From the NCBI RefSeq assembly GCF_016925675.1, contig NZ_CP070506.1, positions 4,400,501-4,464,500 on the forward strand: a DNA stretch of 64,000 nt, read 5' to 3'. Under the pieces are notes generated by a model, which did no database searches, had not been told where the DNA came from, and saw nothing but the letters and a program-made list of their open reading frames with translations. Numbering within the stretch: the first letter of the stretch is position 1; the number at the start of each line of letters is the position of its first letter. Shown piece by piece: positions 23,094 through 32,497 of this stretch. The position numbers and the translations under genes were made by a program. Source of the stretch: Pseudomonas hygromyciniae. Lineage in GTDB: Bacteria > Pseudomonadota > Gammaproteobacteria > Pseudomonadales > Pseudomonadaceae.

Positions 23094-23858
23094 TTATTTC
23101 AAGCTGCCGGAGAGAAATTGCTTCAACCGCTCGGACTGCGGGTTGACCAGCACTTCACGCGGGTTGCCACGCTCTTCGACAATGCCTTTATGCAGGAACA
23201 CCAACTGGTTCGACACTTCACGGGCAAAACCCATTTCGTGGGTCACCACCACCATGGTCCGGCCTTCCAGGGCCAGGTCCTGCATGACTTTCAATACTTC
23301 GCCGACCAGCTCCGGGTCGAGGGCCGAGGTCGGCTCGTCAAACAGCATCACCTCAGGCTCCATCGCCAGCGCTCGGGCAATCGCCACGCGCTGCTGCTCG
23401 CCACCGGACATATGGCCGGGGAAAGCGTCCTTGCGATGGGCTACGCCAACTTTGGCCAGGTAGTGCTCGGCCTTTTCACGGGCATCTTTTTTCGACATGC
23501 CCAATACGTGCACCGGGGCTTCCATGACGTTTTCCAGGGCGGTCATGTGCGACCACAGATTGAAATGCTGGAACACCATCGACAGGCGCGAACGCATACG
23601 CTGCAACTGCTTGGGGTCGGCGGCTTTCATTGCGCCGTCCTTGTTGGCCACCAGCTTCAGCTCTTCGTTATTGAGCAGGATCTTGCCGGCGTGGGGCTGC
23701 TCCAGCAGGTTGATGCAGCGCAAAAAGGTACTTTTGCCTGAGCCACTGGAACCGATGATGCTGATCACATCACCGGCCGCGGCGGCCAGGGACACCCCTT
23801 TGAGCACTTCATGACTGCCATAGCGTTTATGCAGGTCTTGGACTTCAAGTTTGTACAT
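23094..23858 (-). CDS. aotP: Arginine/ornithine ABC transporter ATPase
   Basis: A 254-residue ABC ATPase of the polar amino-acid importer class. The Walker [10 protein letters not shown] near residue 38, the signature [15 protein letters not shown] near 160, Walker [13 protein letters not shown] near 182 and the switch His in [10 protein letters not shown] are complete. The ATG at 23858 ([14 protein letters not shown]) is chosen over one 15 nt upstream because the family begins there. It is cytoplasmic and partners with AotQ and AotM to import arginine and ornithine delivered by AotJ. It lies 27 bp after aotO. Confidence 0.95.
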   Translation of the reverse strand: MYKLEVQDLHKRYGSHEVLKGVSLAAAAGDVISIIGSSGSGKSTFLRCINLLEQPHAGKILLNNEELKLVANKDGAMKAADPKQLQRMRSRLSMVFQHFNLWSHMTALENVMEAPVHVLGMSKKDAREKAEHYLAKVGVAHRKDAFPGHMSGGEQQRVAIARALAMEPEVMLFDEPTSALDPELVGEVLKVMQDLALEGRTMVVVTHEMGFAREVSNQLVFLHKGIVEERGNPREVLVNPQSERLKQFLSGSLK

Positions 23859-23885
23859 GCGGTCGGTTCTCACAAAAACAGTTGG

Positions 23886-25000
23886 TCAGTCGTTGAGCAA
23901 GCGCCCGTGACGCAGCGCTTCGCGCCCCGCCACCTTGGCCAGCCAGAAACCCGCTTGGGCATAACGCAGCCGTTCAACGGCAAACAACACCCCCGAGGTG
24001 CCGGCACAGACAATGCTGACGCGGTCGGCCAAAGGGTCAATCACTTCAAAAATCGGTTCGCCGGTTTCCACCCAGTCACCGGCCTTACGCAGGTAACTGA
24101 TCACTCCGGCATGGGGTGCAAACAGCAATTCAGTGCCTTCAAAGGGCACGCCTTCGCACGGCTCATATTGCGGCGCCGGCCATTGGCCCTTGATCAAGCC
24201 CTGTTCAGCGAGGAACGCGAGGATGCCTTCGGCATGGAAGACGGCCTCGTCGCGTCCGGTGTCAGCCTGACCGCCCAGCTCCAGGGTTGTCGCCAGGCAG
24301 GCCAGGGGAATCTGCGCCTCGGGAAACGCCCGCGACAAACGCAGCCAGGGCAGCGAGCAGGCTTCATCGAAGGAACTGCCGCCGGAGTCTTCCGCCAATA
24401 GGCCGACTTTCACATTCAAATGCGCCGACAACGAACGCCACTGCGGCCAGTGCTGGGGCAGCGCGTACATGTGCAGCGCGGCTTCAGCGTCGCAGTGCAG
24501 GTCGAGGACCACATCGGCGGTGCAGGCGTGGCTCAGCAATACCCGTTGCATGCCTTGCAGCTGGCTGCTCGGCTCAGGCAGCGCGTTGAGCGTGTCGCTC
24601 ATCGCCTGGCGGATCATGCGCACGTTGGCATGGGGATCATCCCCCAGCTTGCCCTCCAGCAAGGCGATAACCGGCTCGCTCAACTCCACGAAATCACGGT
24701 TGAAGTTCTTGCCGCTGCCGACCTCGAAACGCCCCCTGGTGGCTGCCTTGCAGCAGTTGGCCGAGGCCCATCGGGTTGGCCACTGGTACCAGCTCGATCA
24801 CCCCGTTGAGAGCGCCCTGCTGCTCCAGTTCGACCAGGCGCTTTTTTCAGCTCCCAGGCCGCGCGCATTCCCGGCAATTCATCGGCGTGCAGGCTGGCCT
24901 GGATATACGCCTTGCGCTCGCCGTGGCCGAAACGGAACACCGTCAGTTGGCGCTCGCAGCCCAGATGGCCCCAGGGCAGTACGTGATCGATGCGTTCCAT
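23886..25000 (-). pseudogene. aotO: AotO, succinylglutamate desuccinylase/aspartoacylase-family protein, two +1 frameshifts
   Basis: The reading frame begins MERIDHVLPWGHLGCERQL at 25000 and is cut twice. An extra A in an A6 run (plus-strand T run near 24842-24847) follows WELKK. An extra G in a G5 run (plus-strand C run near 24733-24737) follows LLQGSHQG. Removing both bases restores one 370-residue protein, the usual AotO length. The zinc motif HADELPG near residue 38 and a C-terminal biotin-lipoyl-like segment (HAGVISYLRKAGDWVETGEP) are present. It is translated between aotM (1-bp gap) and aotP. Two compensable homopolymer insertions in an otherwise perfect gene are more likely base-calling errors than decay. 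Confidence 0.85.
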
Positions 25001-25001
25001 A

Positions 25002-25700
25002 TCAGTGCTTCCGAGGAGCCAGGTAGCTCAACCAGCGACGCTCGGCCAACTTGAACAGGCGCACCAGGATGAACGTCAGGCACAGGTAGAACAGGCCAGC
25101 GGTGATATAGGCTTCGAACGGCAGATAGTACTGGGCGTTGACCGTGCGTGCGGCACCGGTGATATCGATCAGGGTGACAATGGAGGCCAGGCTGGTGGTC
25201 TGCAGCATCATGATCACTTCGTTGCTGTACTGCGGCAGCGCCCGGCGCAGGGCCGAAGGCAGCAGGATGCGGCGGTACAGCTTGTAGCGTGACATGCCCA
25301 TGGCCTTGGCTGCTTCGATCTCGCCGTGGGGCGTAGCCTTGAGGCTACCGGCAATGATCTCGGCGGTGTAGGCGCTGGTATTGATGGCAAAGGCCAGGCA
25401 CGCACAGAACGTTGCGCTGGACAGCCACGGCCAGAGGAAACTCTCGCGCACCGCTTCGAACTGGGCCAGGCCGTAATAGATCAAAAACAGCTGCACCAGC
25501 ATCGGCGTGCCGCGGATCACGTAGGTGTAGAGCCAGGCCGCACCGTTGACCAGCGGCTGCTTGGACACCCGCATCAAACCAAGGGGCACGGCGGCGAGCA
25601 AGCCGAAGAACAGCGAAATCAACAGCAGCTTGAGGGTGGTCAACAGGCCGCCAAGGTACAGCGGCATGGCCTCCCAAATGACGTTGTAGTCGAAGATCAT
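25002..25700 (-). CDS. aotM: Arginine/ornithine ABC transporter permease AotM
   Basis: A 232-residue inner-membrane permease of the HisM type. There are about five hydrophobic helices, and the EAA loop EAAKAMGMSRYKLYRRILLP near residues 143-162 contacts AotP. The start ATG at 25700 overlaps the end of aotQ by 4 bp (ATGA), so translation is coupled. The stop is 1 bp before aotO. Confidence 0.94.
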   Translation of the reverse strand: MIFDYNVIWEAMPLYLGGLLTTLKLLLISLFFGLLAAVPLGLMRVSKQPLVNGAAWLYTYVIRGTPMLVQLFLIYYGLAQFEAVRESFLWPWLSSATFCACLAFAINTSAYTAEIIAGSLKATPHGEIEAAKAMGMSRYKLYRRILLPSALRRALPQYSNEVIMMLQTTSLASIVTLIDITGAARTVNAQYYLPFEAYITAGLFYLCLTFILVRLFKLAERRWLSYLAPRKH

Positions 25701-26386
25701 AGATCAGCCGCCTTTACGCCTACCGAGTAGCGCTTCTCAAGATAACGCAGGGCCAGCAACGAGACGCTGGTGATCACCAGGTACATCGCCGCCACTGCGA
25801 GGAAGAAGGTAAAAGGTTCGCGGGTGGCATCTGCCGCCTGCTTGGCCTTGAACATCATGTCTTGCAGGCCCACCACCGAAATCAACGCAGTGGCCTTGGT
25901 CAATACCAGCCAGTTGTTGGTAAAGCCGGGAATCGCCAGCCGGATCATCTGCGGCACCATCACCCGGAAAAACACCTGGAACGGACTCATGCCATAGGCC
26001 ATGCCCGCTTCGGCCTGCCCCTTGGGGATGGCCATGAACGCACCACGGAAGGTTTCCGAGAGGTACGCGCCAAAGATGAAACCCAGGGTGCCGATGCCGG
26101 CGGCCAAGGGGTTCAAGTCAATATAGTCGTCGTAGCCCAGGAGCGGCGCGACGCGGTTGAGCAGGTCCTGACCGCCGTAGAAAATCAGCAGGATCAGCAC
26201 CAGGTCGGGGATCCCGCGGATCACCGTGGAGTACAGGTCACCCAGCCAAGCCAGCCAGCGTACCGGCGACAGGCGCAATGCAACCCCGATCAGACCCAGA
26301 ACAATGGCCAAGGCCATGGACGACAAGGCGAGCTGAAGCGTCAACCATGCGCCATCGAGGATAACGGCCCCGTAGCCTTTCAACAT
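25697..26386 (-). CDS. aotQ: Arginine/ornithine ABC transporter permease AotQ
   Basis: A 229-residue inner-membrane permease of the HisQ type that pairs with AotM. Hydrophobic helices alternate with STVIRGIPDLVLILLIFYGG near residue 52. The EAA motif is EAGMAYGMSPFQVFFRVMVP near 131-150. It lies 91 bp after aotJ, behind a terminator-like hairpin, and overlaps aotM by 4 bp. The gap suggests lower expression than the binding protein. Confidence 0.94.
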   Translation of the reverse strand: MLKGYGAVILDGAWLTLQLALSSMALAIVLGLIGVALRLSPVRWLAWLGDLYSTVIRGIPDLVLILLIFYGGQDLLNRVAPLLGYDDYIDLNPLAAGIGTLGFIFGAYLSETFRGAFMAIPKGQAEAGMAYGMSPFQVFFRVMVPQMIRLAIPGFTNNWLVLTKATALISVVGLQDMMFKAKQAADATREPFTFFLAVAAMYLVITSVSLLALRYLEKRYSVGVKAADL

Positions 26387-26411
26387 GATTCAGGTCCTCG
26401 AAAAGGCGGAT

Positions 26412-26455
26412 GAAAAAATGGCGCAAACTTCAGAGACCCTGGTGCTTGCGCCATT
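26412..26455 (-). terminator. Terminator-like attenuator between aotJ and aotQ
   Basis: On the minus strand AATGGCGCAA pairs perfectly with TTGCGCCATT and is followed by a run of T. It lies 22-66 nt after the aotJ stop and about 25 nt before aotQ. This layout usually makes the binding protein more abundant than the membrane subunits. Confidence 0.75.
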
Positions 26456-26477
26456 CTGGACAGACAACTGCGAAGGT

Positions 26478-27263
26478 TTACTTGGCGTCAGCGCCGTAAA
26501 TATCGAAGTTGAAATACTTTTTCTCGATTTCTTTGTACTTGCCATTGGCGCGGATCGCGGCGATGGCCGCATTGATGCGGTCCAGGTTGGCCTTGTCGCC
26601 TTTACGGACCGCGATACCGATGCCATCACCGAAGTATTTGGCGTCGGTGAACGCAGGACCTACGAACGCATAGCCTTTGCCTGAGTCGGTCTTCAGGAAA
26701 CCGTCTTCGAGCAAGGTCGCATCAGCCACGGTGCCATCAAGGCGACCGGCAGCCACGTCCAGGTAGATCTCGTTCTGGGTGCTGTAAGGAACGATGGTCG
26801 CACCTTTAGGCGCCAGGACTTCCTTGGCGAAACGGTCATGGATCGAACCGCGCTGTACGCCGATCTTCTTGCCTTTGAGCTCATCCAGGCTGTCGCTGAC
26901 GGTTACGCTGTCCTTCATCACCAGGCGGGCTGGGGTCAGGTAGTAACGGTTGGTGAAGTCCACGGACTTCTTGCGGTCGTCAGTGATGGACATGGACGAC
27001 AGGATCGCGTCGATCTTGCGCACTTTCAGCGCAGGGATCAGGCCGTCGAATTCTTGCTCGACCCAGGTGCACTTGACCTTCATCTCTTCGCACAGGGCGT
27101 TGCCGATGTCGTAGTCGAAACCGACGATGCTGCCATCCGGCGCCTTCGAGGCAAACGGAGGGTAGGCTGCTTCGATACCAATTTTCAGCGGTTTCTCTTC
27201 AGCGAAGGCCTGCATGGACAGCACGGACAGCGCCAGGGCGCCCAACAGCACGAGTTTCTTCAT
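26478..27263 (-). CDS. aotJ: Arginine/ornithine periplasmic binding protein AotJ
   Basis: A 261-residue SBP_bac_3 protein. The signal peptide [21 protein letters not shown] is cleaved before EEKPLKIG, so it acts in the periplasm. Ligand-pocket blocks [31 protein letters not shown] and [18 protein letters not shown] are those of LAO/HisJ-type proteins. The ATG at 27263 gives a clean signal peptide; longer in-frame versions do not. It is the first gene of aotJ-Q-M-O-P-argR, with an ArgR-type site about 155-195 bp upstream. Confidence 0.95.
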   Translation of the reverse strand: MKKLVLLGALALSVLSMQAFAEEKPLKIGIEAAYPPFASKAPDGSIVGFDYDIGNALCEEMKVKCTWVEQEFDGLIPALKVRKIDAILSSMSITDDRKKSVDFTNRYYLTPARLVMKDSVTVSDSLDELKGKKIGVQRGSIHDRFAKEVLAPKGATIVPYSTQNEIYLDVAAGRLDGTVADATLLEDGFLKTDSGKGYAFVGPAFTDAKYFGDGIGIAVRKGDKANLDRINAAIAAIRANGKYKEIEKKYFNFDIYGADAK

Positions 27264-27415
27264 CTTGGGACTCCATCGGTATAGGACAAAAACAGCAGTA
27301 TGAGCCATAGCCCACGATGCGACTGAGTGAAACCGAATAGCGGTGCTGCGTCCTACACCAGTTGAACACGGCGACGACGAGCGGGTGATCGGCATTCTAA
27401 CGACAGGCCGGAAGC

Positions 27416-27457
27416 CGATATTTCCTCAATGCGACAACAATTTACAGAAGCACCGAG
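27416..27457 (-). promoter_or_regulatory. Probable ArgR operator upstream of aotJ
   Basis: On the minus strand TGTCGCATTGAGGAAA (from 27436 downward) fits TGTCGC-N8-AA exactly. A weaker half in the 21-nt register upstream (27437-27457) keeps the AA dinucleotide. This is the same layout as upstream of aruC. Confidence 0.6.
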
Positions 27458-27837
27458 AAAGCGACCCCAACACATTGACAGCCTCTGATTTTTATGCAGA
27501 GACAAAAGATATAAAACCTATTAACGCTGCAAATTGCGGGCCTATTATTCGCAAACCCTTCTATTCCGGCAAGTGTAGCGTTTGATCTTATTTTGCCGGG
27601 CGTCTAAATCGGGCGTTTTCGCCGCACTGATGTAGCACTTTGCCCCATGTTTGGGCACAAGGTTACACATTTGCACTGCTGGGTAACATTCGGAAACGCC
27701 CTACGAGATAAACCGATATTTATTGGCTTGGTGCAGGGAACGGTCTGTCAGCCACCCCACCCCATTTGAAACTGACCCACCGCTATCGCAGGCAAGCCAG
27801 CTCCCACATCGACCCTATTTCATATTCAAATTCCCAC
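27458..27837. other. Intergenic region between aotJ and acs, with a lone REP
   Basis: AT-richer than its surroundings. A single degenerate REP half lies at about 27778-27808 (CGCTATCGCAGGCAAGCCAG). No coding sequence, tRNA or other site is recognised. It probably carries the distal part of the aotJ promoter region. Confidence 0.6.
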
Positions 27838-27873
27838 AAAAAAGCCCCACCCGGCCTACGCCGAATGGGGCTT
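27838..27873 (-). terminator. Terminator of acs
   Basis: On the minus strand AAGCCCCATTCGGC and GCCGGGTGGGGCTTTTTT form a GC-rich stem followed by six T. It begins 17 nt after the acs stop codon. Confidence 0.85.
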
Positions 27874-27889
27874 GGTCCCATAAACCCGC

Positions 27890-29845
27890 TTACGCGACGT
27901 TCATGGTCTTGTGGGTATCAATCAAATGCTGCACCACGCTTGGATCGGCCAGGGTGGAGATATCCCCCAGCCCGTCATACTCGGCCGTGGCAATCTTGCG
28001 CAGGATACGGCGCATGATTTTCCCCGAACGGGTCTTCGGCAAACCAGGTGCCCACTGGATCACGTCCGGCGACGCAATCGGGCCGATCTCCTTGCGCACC
28101 CAGTTCTTCAGCTCCAGGCGCAGGGCTTCGGTCGGCTCCTCACCGTTTTTCAGGGTGACATACACATAGATGCCCTGGCCCTTGATGTCGTGCGGTACGC
28201 CGACCACGGCGGCTTCGGTGACTTTCGGGTGGGCAACCATGGCGCTTTCAATTTCGGCGGTACCCATGCGGTGCCCGGAAACGTTGAGCACGTCATCCAC
28301 GCGACCCGTGATCCACCAGTAGCCATCTTCATCGCGACGGGCGCCGTCGCCGGTGAAGTACATGCCACGGAAGGTCTTGAAGTAGGTGTCGACGAAACGG
28401 TCATGGTCGCCATAGAGCGTACGCGCCTGGCCCGGCCACGAATCGAGGATCACCAGGTTGCCTTCGGCGGCGCCCTCGATGATGTTGCCCAGGTTGTCCA
28501 CCAACGCTGGCACCACGCCAAAGAATGGACGTGCCGCCGAACCCGGCTTGAGCGCGTGAGCGCCCGGCAATGGGCTCATCAGGGTCGCACCGGTTTCGGT
28601 CTGCCACCAGGTATCGACAATCGGGCAACGGGATTGGCCGACGTTCTTGTAGTACCAGTCCCATGCTTCCGGGTTGATCGGCTCACCCACCGAACCCAAC
28701 AGGCGCAGGCTGCTGCCATCGGTGCCTTCGCAGGCGGCGGTGCCAGAAGCCATCATCGCGCGGATCGCGGTCGGCGCGGTGTAGAGGATATTGACCTTGT
28801 GCTTGTCGACGATCTTGCCCACCCGGGTAATGTCCGGGTAGTTCGGCACGCCTTCGAACAGCAAGGTGGTCGCGCCATTGGCCAGCGGGCCGTAGACAAT
28901 ATAGGTATGGCCAGTGACCCAGCCGACGTCGGCGGTGCACCAGTAGACTTCGCCCGGACGGTAGTCGAACACGCGCTCGTGGGTCAGGGCCGCGTACAAC
29001 AGGTAGCCGCCGGTGGTGTGCTGCACGCCCTTCGGCTTGCCGGTGGAGCCGGAGGTGTAAAGGATGAACAGCGCTTCTTCGGCGCCCATCTCTTTTGGCG
29101 CGCAGACGGTGCCCGCCACTTTCATCAGGTCTTCGTACCAGATGTCGCGATGCTGGTTCCACTTGATCTGGCCATTGGTGCGCTTGCACACGATGACTTT
29201 CTGGATGCTGCTGGTTTCCGGGTTGGTCAGGGCGTCGTCGACATTGGCCTTGAGCGGCACCTTCTTGCCAGCACGAATGCCCTCGTCGGCGGTGATCACC
29301 ACTTTGGACTTGCAGTCGATGATTCGGCCGGCCAGGGCCTCAGGGGAGAAGCCGCCAAACACTACCGAGTGGATCGCACCGATGCGGGTGCAGGCCAGCA
29401 TGGCGACCACGGCTTCGGGGATCATTGGCATATAGATGGTCACCACGTCGCCGCGGTGCACATCCTGGCCACGCAGGGCGTTGGCGAATTTGCAGACCTG
29501 TTCATGCAGTTCGCGGTAGGTGATGGTGCGGCTCTCGGAAGGGTCGTCGCCCTCCCAGATAATCGCTGCCTGGTCGCCACGCTCGGCGAGGTGACGGTCC
29601 AGGCAGTTGTAGGAAACGTTGAGGGTGCCGTCAGCGAACCATTTGATATCGACATGGTGATCGTCGAACGAGGTCTGCTTGACCGTGGTGAAAGGCTTGA
29701 TCCAGTCAAGACGCTTGGCTTGCTCGCGCCAGAAGCCGTCGGGGTTGACCACCGACTGCTGGTACATGGCCTTGTAGGTCGCCTCGTCGGTCAGCGTGTT
29801 GGCTGCTACTTCGGGGCGAACGGGGTACAGGGAAGCCGCACTCAT
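27890..29845 (-). CDS. acs: Acetyl-CoA synthetase
   Basis: A 651-residue AMP-forming acetate-CoA ligase that activates acetate through acetyl-AMP. The P-loop [18 protein letters not shown] near residue 263, WWQTETG near 413, [18 protein letters not shown] near 498 and the acetylation-regulated lysine in [14 protein letters not shown] near 610 are all present. The ATG at 29845 ([15 protein letters not shown]) matches the family; a much longer in-frame extension is spurious. It is monocistronic and divergent from the DUF2790 gene. Confidence 0.96.
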   Translation of the reverse strand: MSAASLYPVRPEVAANTLTDEATYKAMYQQSVVNPDGFWREQAKRLDWIKPFTTVKQTSFDDHHVDIKWFADGTLNVSYNCLDRHLAERGDQAAIIWEGDDPSESRTITYRELHEQVCKFANALRGQDVHRGDVVTIYMPMIPEAVVAMLACTRIGAIHSVVFGGFSPEALAGRIIDCKSKVVITADEGIRAGKKVPLKANVDDALTNPETSSIQKVIVCKRTNGQIKWNQHRDIWYEDLMKVAGTVCAPKEMGAEEALFILYTSGSTGKPKGVQHTTGGYLLYAALTHERVFDYRPGEVYWCTADVGWVTGHTYIVYGPLANGATTLLFEGVPNYPDITRVGKIVDKHKVNILYTAPTAIRAMMASGTAACEGTDGSSLRLLGSVGEPINPEAWDWYYKNVGQSRCPIVDTWWQTETGATLMSPLPGAHALKPGSAARPFFGVVPALVDNLGNIIEGAAEGNLVILDSWPGQARTLYGDHDRFVDTYFKTFRGMYFTGDGARRDEDGYWWITGRVDDVLNVSGHRMGTAEIESAMVAHPKVTEAAVVGVPHDIKGQGIYVYVTLKNGEEPTEALRLELKNWVRKEIGPIASPDVIQWAPGLPKTRSGKIMRRILRKIATAEYDGLGDISTLADPSVVQHLIDTHKTMNVA

Positions 29846-30238
29846 CTTTCTTACCTCGGTGACAATAGTTGTTGTTGTATGCCCCTGTTTTAGCCGGGGT
29901 AGGCCTATAGAACCATTCGACGATGGTAGTAACAAGCCCCTACAAATTACCCTGATATCCCCTTGCAGCGCTCTGGCCCGGCGCCTGCAGCGCATTTTGC
30001 AACACGGAAAAAAACCTCTGTCGTGGATTGTTACGAAAACCACCAATAGTGTTTATCAAAAGCACGGGTATATGAATGCAACCCAGGCGCCTAAAATCAG
30101 CCTCGCCAACAAGGCACCGTGATTAACCAAGTTGCAGCCCCCACGAAGGCACGTTAATCCGAACTCACTACTCAAGTTACACACGTGGCCTCACAAGGGC
30201 CCCGTGACCCCCTTCGACTGTAAAAAGGTAAATTGGAA
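29846..30238. other. Divergent promoter region between acs and the DUF2790 gene
   Basis: A 393-bp region without a convincing coding sequence. It must hold the promoters of acs (leftward) and the DUF2790 gene (rightward). A GG-N10-GC arrangement near 29974 was considered as a sigma-54 site but is too weak to annotate. Confidence 0.5.
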
Positions 30239-30508
30239 ATGAAAGCTTTATTAGTTATGGCCCTTGCCAGCCTGTGCGCCACCGCCGCCCTGGCCGACGA
30301 GATCCCGACTGACGTAGCCAGCCAGAGCACCGCCGTTGTTGAGGAATACACCTACTCCACTGACCTGGATATTGCCAAGGTGGTATCCATGAGTTCCATT
30401 CCGAATGTCTGCGAAGTTGTTCCAGCGCGCATGGAATATGAAGATCACCAAGGCCAGCGTCATATCCTTAATTACAAAGTCATGGGCAATGGTTGTTCTA
30501 ACGGATAA
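30239..30508 (+). CDS. Small secreted DUF2790-family protein
   Basis: An 89-residue protein with a signal peptide, MKALLVMALASLCATAALA, cleaved before DEIPTD. The mature part contains YSTDLDIAKVVSM, VCEVVPARMEYEDHQGQ and ends in a conserved-looking GNGCSNG with two cysteines that may form a disulfide. This matches DUF2790, a family of short periplasmic proteins common in Pseudomonas and of unknown function. The ATG at 30239 is chosen because it begins the signal peptide. It is followed by a hairpin terminator. Confidence 0.8.
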   Translation: MKALLVMALASLCATAALADEIPTDVASQSTAVVEEYTYSTDLDIAKVVSMSSIPNVCEVVPARMEYEDHQGQRHILNYKVMGNGCSNG

Positions 30509-30544
30509 TTACTTAGTTAGTTAAAACCTATCCTGACAATGTTC

Positions 30545-30568
30545 GCCGCAAGGAATTGTCCTTGCGGC
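30545..30568 (+). terminator. Terminator of the DUF2790 gene
   Basis: Perfect 10-bp stem GCCGCAAGGA/TCCTTGCGGC with an ATTG loop, 37 nt after the stop. The T tract is absent, so termination may be inefficient. Confidence 0.6.
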
Positions 30569-31004
30569 AAAGAATCACCCGCAAAATCCTCGCCTTGCCC
30601 CCTGCTCCAAAAATACCTCACCGCCCGTCAAAAAAATCCTACCCCGGCAAACCCTTGTAAACCCGTACCCCGGCCGGAAATACCCTCATTTTGGCCCTCG
30701 GCTGAGGCTATCCGCCGCAACACAAAGCCAAATTTTTCCCTATAATGCGCGGGTAAATCGGGCCTGCAATATCCCTTTACACGGGGTAACGAGCCAGACC
30801 TGAGGCCCCGCAGGAGTACGACACAGTCGCTCCGCCCCTCAGACCTCATGCAGAGTACCCGTAGCCCTATTCCGTTTAATGCCTGCGCGAGCTGTTGCAA
30901 CAAACGATTCCTTAAAGATCCACCGCGGCCCTTGGGCCGTGTGAACACCCAACCATCCGGTTTCACACGGGCACCATTGGCCCTCACGCAGGAGACGACA
31001 CGTC
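30569..31004 (+). promoter_or_regulatory. Long leader and promoter region of nrdB
   Basis: A perfect -10 hexamer TATAAT lies at 30741-30746 within TCCCTATAATGCGCG; no good -35 is visible at 17 bp. If used, it gives an untranslated leader of about 250 nt. That leader contains a hairpin, CGGCCCTTGGGCCG, near 30926 and CCGTGTGAA...TTTCACACGG arms (about 30938-30970). No coding sequence is convincing here. Confidence 0.45.
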
Positions 31005-32255
31005 ATGCTGAGCTGGGACGAATTCGACAAAGAAGAAGAAGGCGAAGTAGCCACTAAAGGCGCCAACGCCGGCCACGCCACCGAAGCCAACATGGACCGC
31101 CTCGACGGTGCCGGCGCTGCCGCTGCCATCGAAGCCCGCGCCGTGACCGCCAATGACTCCGCCGCCATCGTGCGGGCCAAGGCCGCCCTGGACAAACTCG
31201 ACATCGCCGAAGGCCTGGCCGAGCTTGAAGGTGCTTCCGCCCGTGTCGCCGTTGACGAAAAGCGCATGATCAACTGCCGCGCCGACCTCAACCAACTCGT
31301 GCCCTTCAAGTACGACTGGGCCTGGCAGAAATACCTCGACGGCTGCGCCAACCACTGGATGCCGCAAGAGGTCAACATGACCGCCGACATCGCCCTGTGG
31401 AAAAACCCCGAAGGCCTGACCGACGACGAACGTCGCATCGTCATGCGCAACCTGGGCTTCTTCTCCACCGCCGACTCCCTGGTCGCCAACAACCTGGTCC
31501 TGGCGGTGTACCGCCTGATCACCAACCCGGAGTGCCGCCAGTACATCCTGCGCCAGGCCTTCGAGGAGGCGATCCACACCCACGCCTACCAGTACTGCAT
31601 CGAATCGCTGGCCATGGATGAAGGCGAGATCTTCAACATGTACCACGAGATCCCATCGGTCGCTAAAAAAGCCGCCTGGGGCCTGAAATACACCCGCTCG
31701 ATTTCCGATCCGAAGTTCGAAACCGGCACCGTCGACACCGACAAGGAACTGCTGCGCAACCTGGTCGCCTACTACTGCGTGCTGGAAGGTATCTTCTTCT
31801 ATTGCGGCTTCACCCAGATCCTGTCCATGGGCCGTCGCAACAAAATGACCGGCGTGGCCGAGCAGTTCCAGTACATCCTGCGCGATGAGTCGATGCACCT
31901 GAACTTCGGCATCGACGTAATCAACCAGATCAAAATCGAAAACCCACACCTGTGGGATGCCGAAATGAAGGAAGAAGCGACCCAGATGATCCTGCAAGGG
32001 ACCCAACTGGAGATCGAATACGCACGCGACACCATGCCGCGCGGCGTGCTGGGCATGAACGCGGCGATGATGGAGGACTACCTCAAGTTCATCGCCAACC
32101 GTCGCCTGTCGCAGATCGGTTTGAAGGAAGAATACCCAGGGACGACTAACCCGTTCCCGTGGATGAGCGAGATCATGGACTTGAAAAAAGAGAAGAACTT
32201 CTTCGAGACCCGCGTGATCGAGTATCAGACTGGCGGGGCGTTGAGCTGGGATTGA
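31005..32255 (+). CDS. nrdB: Ribonucleoside-diphosphate reductase beta subunit (class Ia)
   Basis: A 416-residue R2 protein carrying the diiron-tyrosyl radical that drives NrdA. Iron ligands lie in [13 protein letters not shown] near residue 190, where the IH-x3-Y spacing keeps the radical tyrosine, and in [12 protein letters not shown] near 295. The first ~85 residues form a polar, alanine- and acid-rich extension beginning [14 protein letters not shown]. The last residues are TGGALSWD, so the LSWD tetrapeptide occurs at both ends. nrdA is not in the preceding 30 kb or the following 30 kb. AGGAGACGACACGTC precedes the ATG. A strong terminator follows. Confidence 0.95.
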   Translation: MLSWDEFDKEEEGEVATKGANAGHATEANMDRLDGAGAAAAIEARAVTANDSAAIVRAKAALDKLDIAEGLAELEGASARVAVDEKRMINCRADLNQLVPFKYDWAWQKYLDGCANHWMPQEVNMTADIALWKNPEGLTDDERRIVMRNLGFFSTADSLVANNLVLAVYRLITNPECRQYILRQAFEEAIHTHAYQYCIESLAMDEGEIFNMYHEIPSVAKKAAWGLKYTRSISDPKFETGTVDTDKELLRNLVAYYCVLEGIFFYCGFTQILSMGRRNKMTGVAEQFQYILRDESMHLNFGIDVINQIKIENPHLWDAEMKEEATQMILQGTQLEIEYARDTMPRGVLGMNAAMMEDYLKFIANRRLSQIGLKEEYPGTTNPFPWMSEIMDLKKEKNFFETRVIEYQTGGALSWD

Positions 32256-32276
32256 TCGGCGCATAGTCGCGACATG

Positions 32277-32311
32277 AAAAAGCCCTGGGGTCGCACCCAG
32301 GGCTTTTTTTA
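32277..32311 (+). terminator. Terminator of nrdB
   Basis: AAAAAGCCCTGGG and CCCAGGGCTTTTTTT flank a short TCGCA loop, with T tracts on both strands, 21 nt after the nrdB stop codon. Confidence 0.9.
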
Positions 32312-32331
32312 TGAGGGCCGGTCAAAGCGCA

Positions 32332-32463
32332 TCAACAGTGGGCGGTTTGCCATTTCTTGAAGTACATCACCTCAAGCACCTGGCCCGGAAGGGTTCGGAT
32401 CCCATCTCCAATGCTGTAGCCTTGTACCCCAATTGCCATCAGCGATGGCCGCAACGTATGCAT
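32332..32463 (-). CDS. Possible 43-residue small ORF
   Basis: It reads from ATG at 32463 to TGA at 32332 and begins MHTLRPSLMAIGVQGYSIGD, ending KKWQTAHC. The composition looks protein-like, but there is no clear ribosome binding site and I do not recognise the family. It may be the C-terminal remnant of a lost gene, or noncoding. Confidence 0.25.
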   Translation of the reverse strand: MHTLRPSLMAIGVQGYSIGDGIRTLPGQVLEVMYFKKWQTAHC

Positions 32464-32497
32464 TCAAAAAAACAGTAGACAGGACCGAGGCCACCCC

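Noticed and set aside
25002..26386. Idea that the aot permeases are degraded like aotO
   Set aside because: Both permeases are full length with intact EAA loops and normal overlaps.
27911..29893. 660-codon open frame opposite acs
   Set aside because: Antisense shadow of acs; His/Gly/Val-rich composition typical of GC-rich reverse frames.
29970..29992. Possible sigma-54 promoter (GG-N10-GC) between acs and the DUF2790 gene
   Set aside because: Only the GG/GC dinucleotides match; the surrounding bases do not fit TGGCAC-N5-TTGC.
30628..30987. 119-codon minus-strand frame in the nrdB leader
   Set aside because: Arg/Gly-rich composition, no start signal, and it crosses the TATAAT promoter element.
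30984..32264. 426-codon frame opposite nrdB
   Set aside because: Antisense to nrdB, which has all diiron ligands and the radical tyrosine.
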